A DNA stretch of 64,000 nucleotides from Knoxdaviesia capensis (Eukaryota; Ascomycota; Sordariomycetes; Microascales; Gondwanamycetaceae). The DNA lies in the NCBI GenBank assembly GCA_001510575.1, contig LNGK01000002.1, positions 3,088,144 to 3,152,143 of the forward strand, written 5' to 3'. Positions 20,196 to 31,585 of the stretch are shown here, in pieces (position 1 is the stretch's first letter; each line of letters opens with the position of its first letter). The notes beneath the pieces were generated by a model. That model searched no databases. It had not been told where the DNA came from and was given only the letters and a program-made list of their open reading frames with translations. The translations under genes and the position numbers were made by a program.

Positions 20196-23100
20196 CCAGA
20201 TTCTGCCAGTGTTCCCCGGTCTCTAGGTCATAGATACGCAATATGAGAAAAGTGGCCTCTCCCCACGAACACCCTATGCTACGCCTGCCATCAGCAAATA
20301 GATTGCATTGAACGGACTCCATTGCTGCGGTCACTTGCTCGGCTATGATGATTGGCAATATATTGGCTTGCTCATATTGGCAATTGCTATACTCGATTTC
20401 CATCTGCATGATACTGGTCCGTGTGGAGCAGACTCAAATCCTGGAGAACAGTGTGACAGAATTCTCCATGAGCGAGGGAATAAGCTAAGGAGAGGAGGCT
20501 TCCGCCGTTACTCCGTGTCTGGGTTGCTTCTTAGAGTAAAAGACGGCGACGGAGTCTTCGCCTCAGTCAATGTGGGTGCATCGGCGTGTAGGACCGTGAC
20601 AGCGCCGCTTCGGGACGACCAAGGCCGAAAAGACGCAATCATGATAGCATAGCATAGGAACCGCTGGTCTTGAATCATGCGACATGTGCCTTATGTGTTC
20701 AAAATGCTCGCTTATGCACAGGAAATAGTCAGGCCAAAGGGTCGTGACCTCGGAGGCGACTAGAACTTCCATCGGCCGCGGGTGGGAGAGAGAGAAATTC
20801 TGGAAGAAAAACACGACCAAGACATAACATAACAGACGCGGGACGTGTTCTGCCGACAGAATGTTCCTTTGTTCGCCAGTATAATGTTTGATATATATCC
20901 ACGTTGTTCGCAGGTTGATGAGGGCTAATATATCCGGCAAAATCGGGCGTTGATATTGAGCCGACCTGTGGAGAGGACGTCCAAAACGCCGCATCTTGCT
21001 ATATAGGCTCTATATTTCGTGCATTAATTTCGGACTTTATTCTTCCTCGTGGTGCCCTTCCCCAGGATTCTCCCAAGCGCACATGAATGGCGAGGAAGAA
21101 TTGCTCGCGGTTCGGGTGCCTCAATATACGGCAGTAGAGGCATCCGATATCTGGACAGCCGGGTGGTGGTGGGAGGCACAGGACGGAGTTATCAAAAAGA
21201 TATATAGTGCGATGTGGAGTGCATGTGTGTGTGTGGCGCGTCGAGACGGTCAATATGCTAGAGGAACGCCGTCACAAAGGGCCGATATATATGCGAGAGG
21301 GTTACAAGCACTGGACAAGTGGAGGTGGCGCAGATTGTGTGCGCGATGAGCAGACAAATACGGATGCTTGGGATGGCTGATGACTCTCATCTTGAGGCAT
21401 GCTAGACATCTGCACAAAATCCGAGTCCGATTTCCAGTCAGCAGCACTACTGTCACCGCAATTCATACACGATCACATCTACGAGGAGGAGTGGCCATGA
21501 GGTAGCAGGCTGAGCTGCGCGCAGTGCAGGATCGCATTGCAGCCCTGGAAGAGGAATCTGTGAAGGCCAAATCGTCTCGTCCCCAAGAGATCCAAGGACT
21601 GGAAGCCGCAAAGGCAGAGAAAGCCCGTGCCCAGAGATCGGCCGACGCAAAGAAAACCGAGATTGATCGACAGGCAACCGCAACATGGCTAAGCAGGTAC
21701 GAGCCAACCCCAAGAGCTTCATATGACAGATAACCACCAACACGGAATCGTGCTGCACGAGAAGATCGAGATGGAGGCACATCCTCCAGCCAGACATCTG
21801 CATGTCGACAGCTCAATGCCACCCGTCTACCGCATATGGCACCCGTTGAACAGCTGAACAGACGTCCAATCTCAAAGTTGGAGAAGCTGATATCTCGACC
21901 GCAGGCCCGATATCGAGGGCGTATCTGCTCCGACCACTGAATGGGAATTCGGCCACTTGGACAACCAGCCACAGACCAGATGCTGCGGTCTGTGCTGACC
22001 CATCAGGTGAAGAGGAGACGGCTGTTGTCTCCAAAAACTGCGGAGAGACACCCGTCGGGTCCGGGAGACAAGACCGGGCAGATGCAGGAGGAATGCGCCC
22101 GTGGCAGACACGCCACATCCAACGAGAACAGGTCCAAAGCACGAGGGTTCGGTATGCCAGGATGGCTCCGACGTTCCGCTCAGTCCCGGACCATCCCGAC
22201 AATCTGGGACGCGGCGACGAAATTCGGCAGACGTGGTGGCGCTAATGCGACAGCATTTGTCAGGGCAACGACTGTCAACTTGTCAAGAGTTGGAGAGTCT
22301 TGGGGGAGGAGGGGGAAGAGCGAGGAGACGGGGTGTGTTGGGTGTGCTCATCGCTGATGTGAACAAGTCTGTGTCTGCATGCGAAAGAGAGCGGAGAAGG
22401 ACAGGCGAGCGCCACTCGAGACGGTGTGAAGAGTTGGGGCATGCGGTGTTTTCCGTCACCAGGAGAGGGGCATACCTTTCACAGTCACTCAGGCCGGCCA
22501 GAGAAGAACAGAAGCAAGAGTGGCTGCCACAGTGACAGTGAGAGAGGGAGTCGCGGTCTCTGGCCACCCCAGAGTGGGTTCCGCCTAGCTCCCCGGACGC
22601 AGTACCGCATTGCGTTGCCGAAAGGCTTTTTGTGGCCCCGGGTCCCAGTTGCCAGCGGGGGCGGACACAAACGAAAATACTCAACCAAGCCGCACAGAAA
22701 CCCTGCAGGTCCTGGGACATTGTGGGATGGACATGTGTCTCCAAATGCTGACGAACACCCTCGTTTGTCCTGCTCCCTCCCCCAATCACCGAAACGACAG
22801 GACGTGGCCGATACACCCGCAAGACCGGGTGTCGGTTCTTGCTGACCCCGGGTGCCGGAGCAGCAGCCATGTCTTGGACGAGGTGGGAGAATTTGGAGAA
22901 GGTTCGATACTGGCACAACGGATGTTCTGCGAACCAGATAGGGAAATTGAGGAGGTGAGAGTATCCTCATCTGGACTGGTTCTACAACCGCAGTGACGGG
23001 ACACACAGTCACCTGCCGGGGCCGACAAGCTGGTGTGGGACAGCATGTGAGCAGTATAATGGACAGCACTGGATTGGTTGGAGAGTCCCATGGACACAAG

Positions 23101-24166
23101 ACAAAGCAGAGTTCTGCAGAGTTGGGGCCGGTTACCCACCGTGGCCAAAGCCAATAGTGGTGATCAAGGGGGGCTGTGGCTGGCGGGTGGGTTGGCGGTA
23201 CGGTAATATCACCGCCACGAGATGCCCTGGTCACAGACACAGACTCGTCCAGCGCCCCGGCCTCTCTCCGAGCCTTCCCCGCGAAATCCTGGAGACGGGA
23301 AAGGTGCAATGTCCCTCAAGGTTGCCCTTGTCCAGACTGGAGAAGATACCATGTGGTGGGACCAAAAATTCCGGGGCAGGATAGGGAGAGGAGGAAGCCA
23401 GGCCAGCTCGTCCGGGCAGAGGGAGACTGGGACACCCAGAGCATTAGAAATCCAGAAGGGGTCACCTGCAACTTAGGCCCGGCACACGCTGGCCGGGGTC
23501 TGGAGTCCGAGCTGCAGGTTGGTGAGGCTCTCGTAGTAGCCGACTTTGCTATCCGGGTCCCGATGCAGTTTAGCTTGGAAAGCTTAACCCCAGACAGAGG
23601 AACGCCGGCTTTGCTGGTTTCCCCACACTCTGGGTATGAGGGGGAGAAAACAATGGAGAATGAGAAAATGTGGGAGAGGTCTTGAGAACGGGGAGGGAGT
23701 GAAGCATCCGGTTTTGGTACATCGTGTGGGGAGAGGGCAAAAGACACCGTTTCGGTGGCCAGCTGCGACTCAGTTTGGATTGAATTCAAATACTGGAATC
23801 CGGAGCTCGAGGTTTCACTCAAGGTCAGTGCAATACGGTTCGTGGTCCAGAAGATAAGAAGCAGCGTATGTTGGCGACACCTAGGGTTAGCGGTACACGG
23901 ATTCTCCAAATCTTCATGGAGATTTGATGTTGAAAGCCTGAGATACAGTTGGATCCGGAGCAAATCACCACCAATATTTCCCCAGACTGGCCCTGAACCT
24001 AGCTTGACTTCCCCAGTCCCCAGTGAATCCTCCCCCAGACACTTCCCCAGAACCCCGGAGACACGAAGTATCACAACCTCCACCATTACACCAACGCTTT
24101 ACTGCTATACCACGGTATGTTTTCACACGCCTTGGCGCCAAACCTAATTTTAAACCCTAGCCCTAA
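20196..24166. other. gene-poor region, about 4 kb
   Basis: No intact gene is supported. A plus-strand frame at 21509-21733 encodes a short helical, charged stretch (DRIAALEEESVKAKSSRPQE) that could be a coiled-coil remnant. Long open frames on the minus strand at 22485-23309 and 23316-24086 have no Met-rich start context, no family marks and overlapping frames opposite, so they are not called. Telomere-like strings occur at 23880-23893 and 24144-24166. Confidence 0.4.
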
Positions 24167-24309
24167 GGTACTCTTTTTAATCAAAGCAAAAAATCGTCTC
24201 CACAGCTACTTCTTCTTCTTCTTCTTCTTCCTTCCTTCGTACCACCCAACTTTCTTCCTACAAAACAAATTTTTTTCCTACAAAACAGGCGCTACACAAA
24301 ACCAAGTCC

Positions 24310-24353
<44 letters not shown>

Positions 24354-24377
24354 ACAGAGAGAAAGAGAGAGAGAGAG

Positions 24378-24433
<56 letters not shown>

Positions 24434-24767
24434 AGAGAGGGAAAGAGAGAGAGAGACAGAGGCACACATACAGAGAGAGAGAGGGGGGTGTCCGAGTTTT
24501 GGCGGGCGTGGAGTACGGTAGCTGGGCTCTGGTACTGACTTCCGCGCTGGGCTCTGGTGCTGGCTTCCCTGAATGCCTTCAAGAATTGAAGACTAGGCTC
24601 TGGCACTGACTGCCGCGCTGGGCTCTGGTGCTGGCTTCCCTAAACAACTTATCCAGTCAATGCCTTCAAGAATTAAAGAGTCAAGGCAGGATACAAAGCA
24701 GGGGGAGGTGTATGCTCGGTTCCTGGACCCCCATAGAAGTAGCGCTAAAAGCCCCATAAAAAAGATA
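24167..24767 (+). repeat. dispersed repeat, copy A
   Basis: About 600 bp that reappears in reverse complement at 40112-41225. Order: GGTACTCTTTTTAATCAAAG, a TTC-repeat, paired TTTTTTCCTACAAAACAGGC segments and CCAAGTCCGCAAAGAG. A (GA)n/(CA)n tract follows at 24316-24482, then CGAGTTTTGGCGGGCGTGGA. An internal tandem duplication (GGCTCTGG.(G/A)CTGACT.CCGCG units) lies at about 24523-24680, and the end is TAGCGCTAAAAGCCCCATAA. No coding sequence is seen. It could be part of a retroelement or a non-autonomous repeat, and boundaries are set only by homology with copy B. Confidence 0.75.
24316..24482 (+). repeat. (GA)n/(CA)n microsatellite within copy A
   Basis: Alternating GA dinucleotides broken by short CACACA blocks and GGGAAAG. 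The tract reads open in several frames only because it is simple sequence. The matching CT tract in copy B lies around 40975-41078. Confidence 0.85.
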
Positions 24768-25647
24768 CTTCTCGATATCCTTGTCGGATACAAGGGGGGG
24801 GGCTAAAACTTTGACCTTACCGATAGTACATGTGCAGGCTCACAGTCTTGATTGCATAACACTGTATCGCCACGCCTCGATTGGCCAGCAGAGGATGCAT
24901 GTGCAGTGACTCTGGCATCCTCGCACCGCCGGGAGAGACCAGCCATTCCCCGCACCGATCCAGCCAACCAGGGCCTCCATGATACAGGTGGAAATGTGGG
25001 CTTCTCCCCAGAGAAAATAGAGAAACAGAGGATTCGTTCTCGAGGAGAAAGGCTTGGCTCGGGTTGATTCACTTGACGGCTATGAAAATCGGGTCTTTTC
25101 TTTCGTTCTTTTTTTTTCGGTGTTTAAACCACCCCCCCAATCCTGGCATCGGATCGTGGTATCGGGAAAAGCTGGAGAAGGGAAAAAAGCGCATGCAGAC
25201 ACATCCGGCATAAGCCAAGCCCATCTCAGCTAGGGTGAAGGATTTGGAGAAATGAACCAGACACCAATAATAATGGTCAAAGGCAGGCTGTGATCCATCT
25301 CGATTCAAAGCCATGTGCTCGCTTTTGCACAGTCTATCGGTTGGAGGACGACATGCATACAGCTAGTCTTCTTATGCCGGGACGTCCAGATCGGGGAAAA
25401 GCAGGGTTGCCTTTCCAAATCTGGGGAACACACGCTTTTCGGCATCGGTGATATGAATAGATTTTCCACCTGCTCCCGCGGCAAGAAAAGGGCGAAACCG
25501 AGAGATAACGAGCAGAGTCAAGGAGGGCGAGGAGGAAAAAAGAAATCGCAATCCCCAGACCGAAACCCAACTGGCTATCAGCGAGACAGTCTTCTTCACC
25601 CTCCTGCTATACTGTAGTATTACCCTCGCCAGGCGGAAATACCAACC

Positions 25648-25689
<42 letters not shown>
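24768..25689. other. gene-poor flank ending in a poly-T run
   Basis: No gene is seen. It ends in a run of about 38 T (25651-25688) that borders the sequence gap. Confidence 0.4.
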
Positions 25690-25752
25690 NNNNNNNNNNN
25701 NNNNNNNNNNNNNNNNNNNNNNNNNNNNNNNNNNNNNNNNNNNNNNNNNNNN
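25690..25752. other. assembly gap (63 N)
   Basis: An N run flanked by a T homopolymer on the left and 16 C on the right. Homopolymer bases bordering the gap are probably unreliable. Confidence 0.98.
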
Positions 25753-28700
25753 CCCCCCCCCCCCCCCCAGTGCCGACCTTGACTGCCGATTCGAGAGTGT
25801 CCAACCAGGACGCAGCCTTTATCATGTGACATACCACACACACACACACACGCGCGAATGTTGTCTGCGTTCCGATCAAAACTGCTTGTGCTGAGTGTCA
25901 TCAAGACGTCGGCCTTCTTTGTCCCCGTGCTCACGCAGCCAGCGCCGAGCTGGCCTCATGTTGCCTTGGTGTTGGAGTACGTGGATTGCTGCGACTGCGA
26001 CGTTGTCATTCAACGGTCACTGGCGTTCGAAGGCTGCCGGCGATGGGCTTTGGGCGAGACTGGATGTTGTTAACATTCATCTGGCTTCTGTATGTGTGTG
26101 TATGGACTGTTGTTCTGTACAAGACAGACTCGAGAGCGAGGGAACGCGCCCTGGGGTATACGGCACGCACCACGCCTTTGGTATGTTTCTTCCCCCTTTG
26201 GGCTTGATTTAGTGCACATACACGAGAAACAAAATTAACCCCCAACTGACTTGATACCAACAGCGGTGCGCATAAACTCGGCCTTCCGCGAGGCTTCCAG
26301 GCCACACTTTCCTCGACCTAATTCGCCCAAATGCGCGCCGACCAGGGTTGAAATTTGAGGCATGACTGAACTATGCACCTGGGATTTACTGGTTCAACGC
26401 AATTTTCTTTCTTCTCTTGGTTCTTCTGGCTGGGCTTAGTTCCAGCCGGAGACAAACCTAACACCGATCAGCAGCGAAGGCTTCAGACCAGCCCCAAGTA
26501 CGGGGGCCCGACCTCGAACTGGCGGAACCGCTCAGGGCGCTCTGCATGTGCCAGACGACGCTGGCTGGAGGCCCAAGAACGAGGCTAGACTGTATTCTGG
26601 TGTTCTGGAGGGCTGGAGTATTCAGGTATCACAGGCATGATGCGTCCGACCGCCGTCAGGTTCTCGTGAGAGCCCGCTCCCAGATCGAAGGCTGAGAAAC
26701 ACCGGGCATGTGCAGGAGTCGAGCCAGGAGGGCTGCATTATGTTGAGAACAAACAGTTTACATTCTCGTGTGTAAAATACTTCCAGCAGAGAGAGAGAGC
26801 ATGTACCCAATGTGCCCAATGTTCCAAACAGTCCAGAAGCAGCTAGGCCTTAGGGCCAAGACATTTAACGGTACTCGTACATGTGGCCATGTGAAGAAGG
26901 ATATTTTCATAATTTTAGTTTAGTTTAGTTTAGTTTATCTTATTTCTATTTTATTTTTATTTTTTTGTGGTATTGGCTGTCCAGTAGCATTTCTCCAGCT
27001 GCCACACCTTTTCCTCTGGCTCTCAGTCACGTCTTCCCAATCCCACGGGACGGTGAATCCAGCGGTGGACCCTAAGCTTTCCGCTTCGTGCTGGCTTTAG
27101 AATCCTTCCAGGTTCTGTTGGTTGTCTCCGGGCAGGCACTTGGGTGTATCTTCATGAGGGAAAGCAATGGAAAAAATTAAGAAAAAAAAATAAAAAAAAA
27201 GGAGAAAAAAAAAGACCCTCTGCGACGACCTCAGGTGGCGACAGTGTCCCTCCATTCTCTTCGTCCCACTGATCCGCTGGCCTTAAGTCTGATTCCAGTC
27301 CCGTTCCCCAGTCTTTGATGTTTAGGTCCAAACTAATCCGGGGAACCGTTTGGAGGCGGGCTGCTGGCCCTGAGCGAAAGTCTCTCCTCGCCGTTCGTGT
27401 GTGTTTGTCTAGCTCTGAGCGATATTCCATTGCCCTTCTGTCAATCAGACACACCCATACTACTCCTAGAGCCATCAGGTCGGCGATCGACACATGCATA
27501 CAGTATATCATCTCACTCAGCCAGGCTCTGAAGCCGGAGTCAGCACGCTCGCGATTTGATATTGGAAAGCTTGGTCCAGCCGTCCATCCTGCCTGCTTGG
27601 CGTCCTCTCCGACTCTCACCTTCTTCTCTTTGTATCCTTCTCTATCTCTCCTGCTCTATCTCTCCTTCTCCATCTCTCCTTCTCTCCTCCTATCTTATCT
27701 ATACACCTTGCTATCTCGAACTGAGCGAATCCTAGCCCAGCCCGACTGGATATTTCTTTTTCTTCTTTTCCTCTTCTTTTACACCGTCTCCAGAAGGCTA
27801 AGACTGCAGATACCAACCAGCCTAGGTGCCGAAAATACTTCCCGCTCGGGACGAAATTTGGGGTATCTTCCCCAGCATCGATATAATATCACCGTATCAA
27901 CTATCAACCAGCCGGGATATATCATCCTTTTTGCCTCCCCTAGTCCCAGACTCCCAGGTCAGCTATAACCCGACTTCCTGGGCCAGGCGTCGGTTTGCCT
28001 GGATTCCTGCTATTCCCCCCCTGCGTTTCCTCTGCTTTGATATGGGCGTGGGCTTTTCCAACTCTCCATTGGCGTTCCATTCTGCGTCTTATCCAACTGT
28101 GCCAGACCGCATGCCCCGGGATATTCCCAACTCTTCGTTGATCTGAGGTAGCTGGCGAGGACCTTCTCTGATGTTCTTATGGCAGAATCTGGCTGTTCCT
28201 TATATCCAGTATCATCCTTCAGTATTCCTCTCCTGCCATATCAAATACATTGTAGCCAGTCATATATGCATCGATACAGCGACGAGAAGACGCGCATACA
28301 CCTTCTGGTATAGCCTTCCGAAGATCGTGAGAGCACTCCCTCCACACTGTAAGTCACAGTCTCCCAATGACGATGTTTCTGCACTCCCTCTCACTGTCCT
28401 CGTCGCTTCTCCCCTGCCCACTCCGTCTGTTCTTCTCCGGCTTCTTCTTCTGCTTCTTCCCCAACATCTGCCAAGTCTGGGTCCCCTTTTGTCTTCTCCA
28501 TCTACTCCATGGGGTGTCTAACCCCACTGCGGAGCCCCAGACTAACCAGGGGAGAGATGGAGAGACTACGAGGGCCAACCCAAGATGCCCATTATCATCT
28601 GGTTCCCTGCCCTCCACACCCCGTGTTTTGCTGGGAATGCCCATTCTTGCCGTCTTCCCCCCAGATACTACTATTTAATGACCCCGGACCCGCCTCCAGA

Positions 28701-29309
28701 TTCCGTCCTTCCATCTTCTTCTTTTCCTCCTCTTGTCCTTCATCCCCCATCTCGTTCACTGTCCTCTTCTTTTCCAACTGGTTCATTCGGCTTCATCGAA
28801 GAATCAGGACGACAACAAGAGTCTCTTCGGTCAAAGCTGTCGAGTTCCGGATCCATCGTCAAGATCGAAAATCTAATATCTGCCCCTCTCCATCTCTCTC
28901 TTCTCGGGACGTTATTTTTTTTCCAAGCCCCCTCCCCTCTTGAGTGTAACTCTGTTCTCCGTTGGGGTGCACTTTCTCGGTTGAGGATTCATATCTTGAT
29001 CCTTGCTATTTTCTTTTTTAATATTTTTATATACATATTGCCTGTATATTACTCCTCGGTATATGCAGACTACTTGCATATAAATATATTTCACTTCCGC
29101 CTCCCATACCGTCGGTCAGATCTTCATTGGGTTCCTTATCCCTCCCCTCTCACTCCTCCTCCAGGTCTATCTCCCACATTTGGAGTCTGCAGTCTTTTCC
29201 TCTTGTCGACGGACGTCCTATTCACCACAGACCGAAACACAGAAACGACGATAGTCTGATCTCACTTGGGAATCATCGGATCTCTCGGTCGAACACACCA
29301 TCGCCCACC
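25753..29309. other. gene-poor region leading into the transporter leader
   Basis: No gene is supported. A (TTTAG)4-type repeat lies near 26914-26937. From about 27600 to 29300 the plus strand is strikingly pyrimidine-rich (repeated TCTCC, CTTCTT), which fits a long promoter and leader of the transporter starting at 29310. Confidence 0.4.
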
Positions 29310-31003
29310 ATGTCGGAAAAGGTCGACGTCAGTCAATATAGCGACGGCATTGAGCAGTCCAACGACTCCAATCTCCACAACGCCGCCGAGCGTGGTCATC
29401 TTGCTACTGACAAGTAAGTTGCAGGCTCGTCTCCTCCTCTCGGCCATCCACCAGTAACAACTCCTAACCATGATATCTTTTCCTCGTGCCCTCTAGGTAT
29501 GGCCAGTCTCTGGTTCAGTTCGACCCGATTGCCGAGCGCAAGCTCCGGCTGAAGATCGACCTGTGCATTGTGCCGACGGTTGCTCTGATGTACTTGTTCT
29601 GCTTCATCGACCGTGCCAACATTGGTAAGTGCTTATCCCGTGGCGTCGTGAGCATGAAATCTGGCCTGCCGTTGTAGTTACTTACCAGGCAACCCCCCTT
29701 GTCTCCCGCAGGAAATGCCAGAATCGCCGGTCTCGAGAAGGACCTTTCGCTCAAGGGCTACGACTTCAACATGATCCTGTCGGTGTTCTACATCTCGTAC
29801 ATCATCTTCGAGATTCCGTCCAACATCGTCTGCAAGATGATGGGCCCCGGCTGGTTCATTCCCCTCATCACCATCCTCTTCGGTGTGGTATCCGTGTGCA
29901 CCGCCTTCGTCAACACCGTTCCCCAGGCGTGCGGAGTGCGCTTCCTTCTCGGCATCTTCGAGGCCGGCATGATGCCCGGTATTGCCTACTACCTGTCCCG
30001 CTGGTACCGCCGCTCCGAGCTTGCCTTCCGCCTGTCGCTGTACATTGTCATGGCGCCTCTTGCCGGCGCCTTCGGTGGCCTGTTGGCTGGTGCCATTCTG
30101 AAGCTGGACCACTTCGGCGGTGTCCACAGCTGGCGCATGATCTTCGCCATCGAGGGCGTGGTGACTGTCGGACTCGGCCTCATTGGCCTGATCACCCTGA
30201 CCGACCGCCCCGAGACCGCCCGCTGGCTCACCCAGGAAGAAAAGGATTTGGCTGTTGCCCGTGTCAAGTCGGAGCGTGTGGCCACCACCGAGGTCCTCGA
30301 CAAGATCGACCGCACCAAGCTGCTCCGCGGCATTATCAACCCCGTTACCCTCAGCACCTCCTTTGTGTTCCTCCTCAACAACGTTACCGTGCAGGGCCTG
30401 GCTTTCTTCGCTCCCACCATTGTGCGCTCGATCTACCGCGACTACAGCACCATCCGCCAGCAACTGATGACCGTCCCCCCCTACGTTGTTGGAGCCTTCT
30501 TCACCGTGCTCTTCCCGCTGATCAGCTGGCGTATTGACCGGCGCCAGATCTTCTTCATCCTGTCGGCGCCCATGCTGATGGTCGGCTACAGCATGTTCAT
30601 CGGCTCGACGAACCAGACCGTCCGATATGCGGCCACTTTCCTGATCGCCTCCAGCGCCTTTGCCCTCGGCCCGCTCACCAACGCCCAGGTCAGCGCCAAC
30701 GTGGTCAGCGACACGGCGCGGTCGTCGGCCATCGGCACCAACGTCATGTTCGGCAACCTTGGCGGACTGATCTCGACGTGGTCTTTCCTCCCGTGGGACG
30801 CCCCCAACTACCACATTGGCAACGGCCTCAACCTGGCCACTTCGGGGACTATTCTGATTATCAGCACGCTGGCTCTGCTGTGGATGAAGCGTGACAACAA
30901 GAATCGCGAGGACCGCAACATCGACGAGGAGCTCAGCGGGCTCAGCCAGGAGCAGATCTCCGACCTGGATTGGGAACACCCGGCGTTCCGCTGGAAGATG
31001 TAA
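29310..31003 (+). CDS. MFS transporter, allantoate permease (Dal5/ACS) family
   Basis: A plasma-membrane proton-coupled carrier for an organic anion such as a vitamin, ureide or carboxylate; the exact substrate cannot be read. Proposed exons are 29310-29413, 29497-29624 and 29712-31003, giving 507 residues with in-phase GT..AG junctions. A soluble N-terminus (MSEKVDVSQYSDG) precedes about twelve TM spans. Family marks are CFIDRANIGNARIAGLEKDL at the end of TM1, FEIPSNIVCKMMGPGWFIPL, RFLLGIFEAGMMPGIAYYLS with RWYRRSELAFR, and the cytoplasmic loop DRPETARWLTQEEKDLA. The C-terminus is acidic (NIDEELSGLSQEQISDLDWE). Length and loops are normal for the family. It converges with the amine oxidase. 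Confidence 0.92.
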
Positions 31004-31585
31004 AGCGGCCGACCGCATCTTGAAAATTGGGGGTATATAGTAGGGACTGCTAGAGACCAGTTACGAGACTCTTCAATGATATTGTTGTGGACACTTGTGT
31101 GGTCTGTTCGTTTTCGAAATCTCTTCCATCTTGATATCCATGCCTGCTGTGTTTCTGACCGCCATCTTCCCCCTTTCTTTCTCGTCGTTTCTTCTCTCTT
31201 TTTTTCTATTTCATAATTTCACGATCCCCAGAAAATCTCATCTCAGAAGATTTCTCTCTCCGTTTCCAGTTGTGTGTTCTTCTTCTTCCTGTGGTGGCTT
31301 TTCTATTTCCCTCTAGTGGCTGTTATATACCAGATCGAGAGGGCGAGTGTGAGTAGCCGTCGTCTTGCCTATAGACATATATACATGTATCTTTTCTAGG
31401 TTGGATACCCATGAATGAACCGTCTCACTTCAAACATGTTCAGTGTGGGTGACTTGTACTATTCGGTATACATTTTATAGGAATAAAAACAAGATGGGGC
31501 TAAAGGGGTTCATAAAGCGAGAGCACTGGATATATCTCAAACTGTAACACACACTCTCTGGCTCTGCAATTCGCTTCTGTCTGTC
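31004..31585. other. convergent intergenic region
   Basis: 3' flanks of the transporter and the amine oxidase. CT-rich and AT-rich; no gene seen. Confidence 0.4.

Noticed and set aside
22485..24086. Two adjacent 274- and 256-codon minus-strand frames
   Set aside because: Protein sequences are Pro/Ser/Cys-rich without recognisable motifs and compete with open frames opposite; not called as genes.
24258..24521. Ser/Leu- and Arg/Glu-rich proteins over the GA tract
   Set aside because: Translation of a dinucleotide repeat in all frames.
29678..31018. 446-codon open frame antisense to the transporter
   Set aside because: Shadow of the GC-rich transporter exon; composition is His/Gly/Glu-rich nonsense with no family marks.
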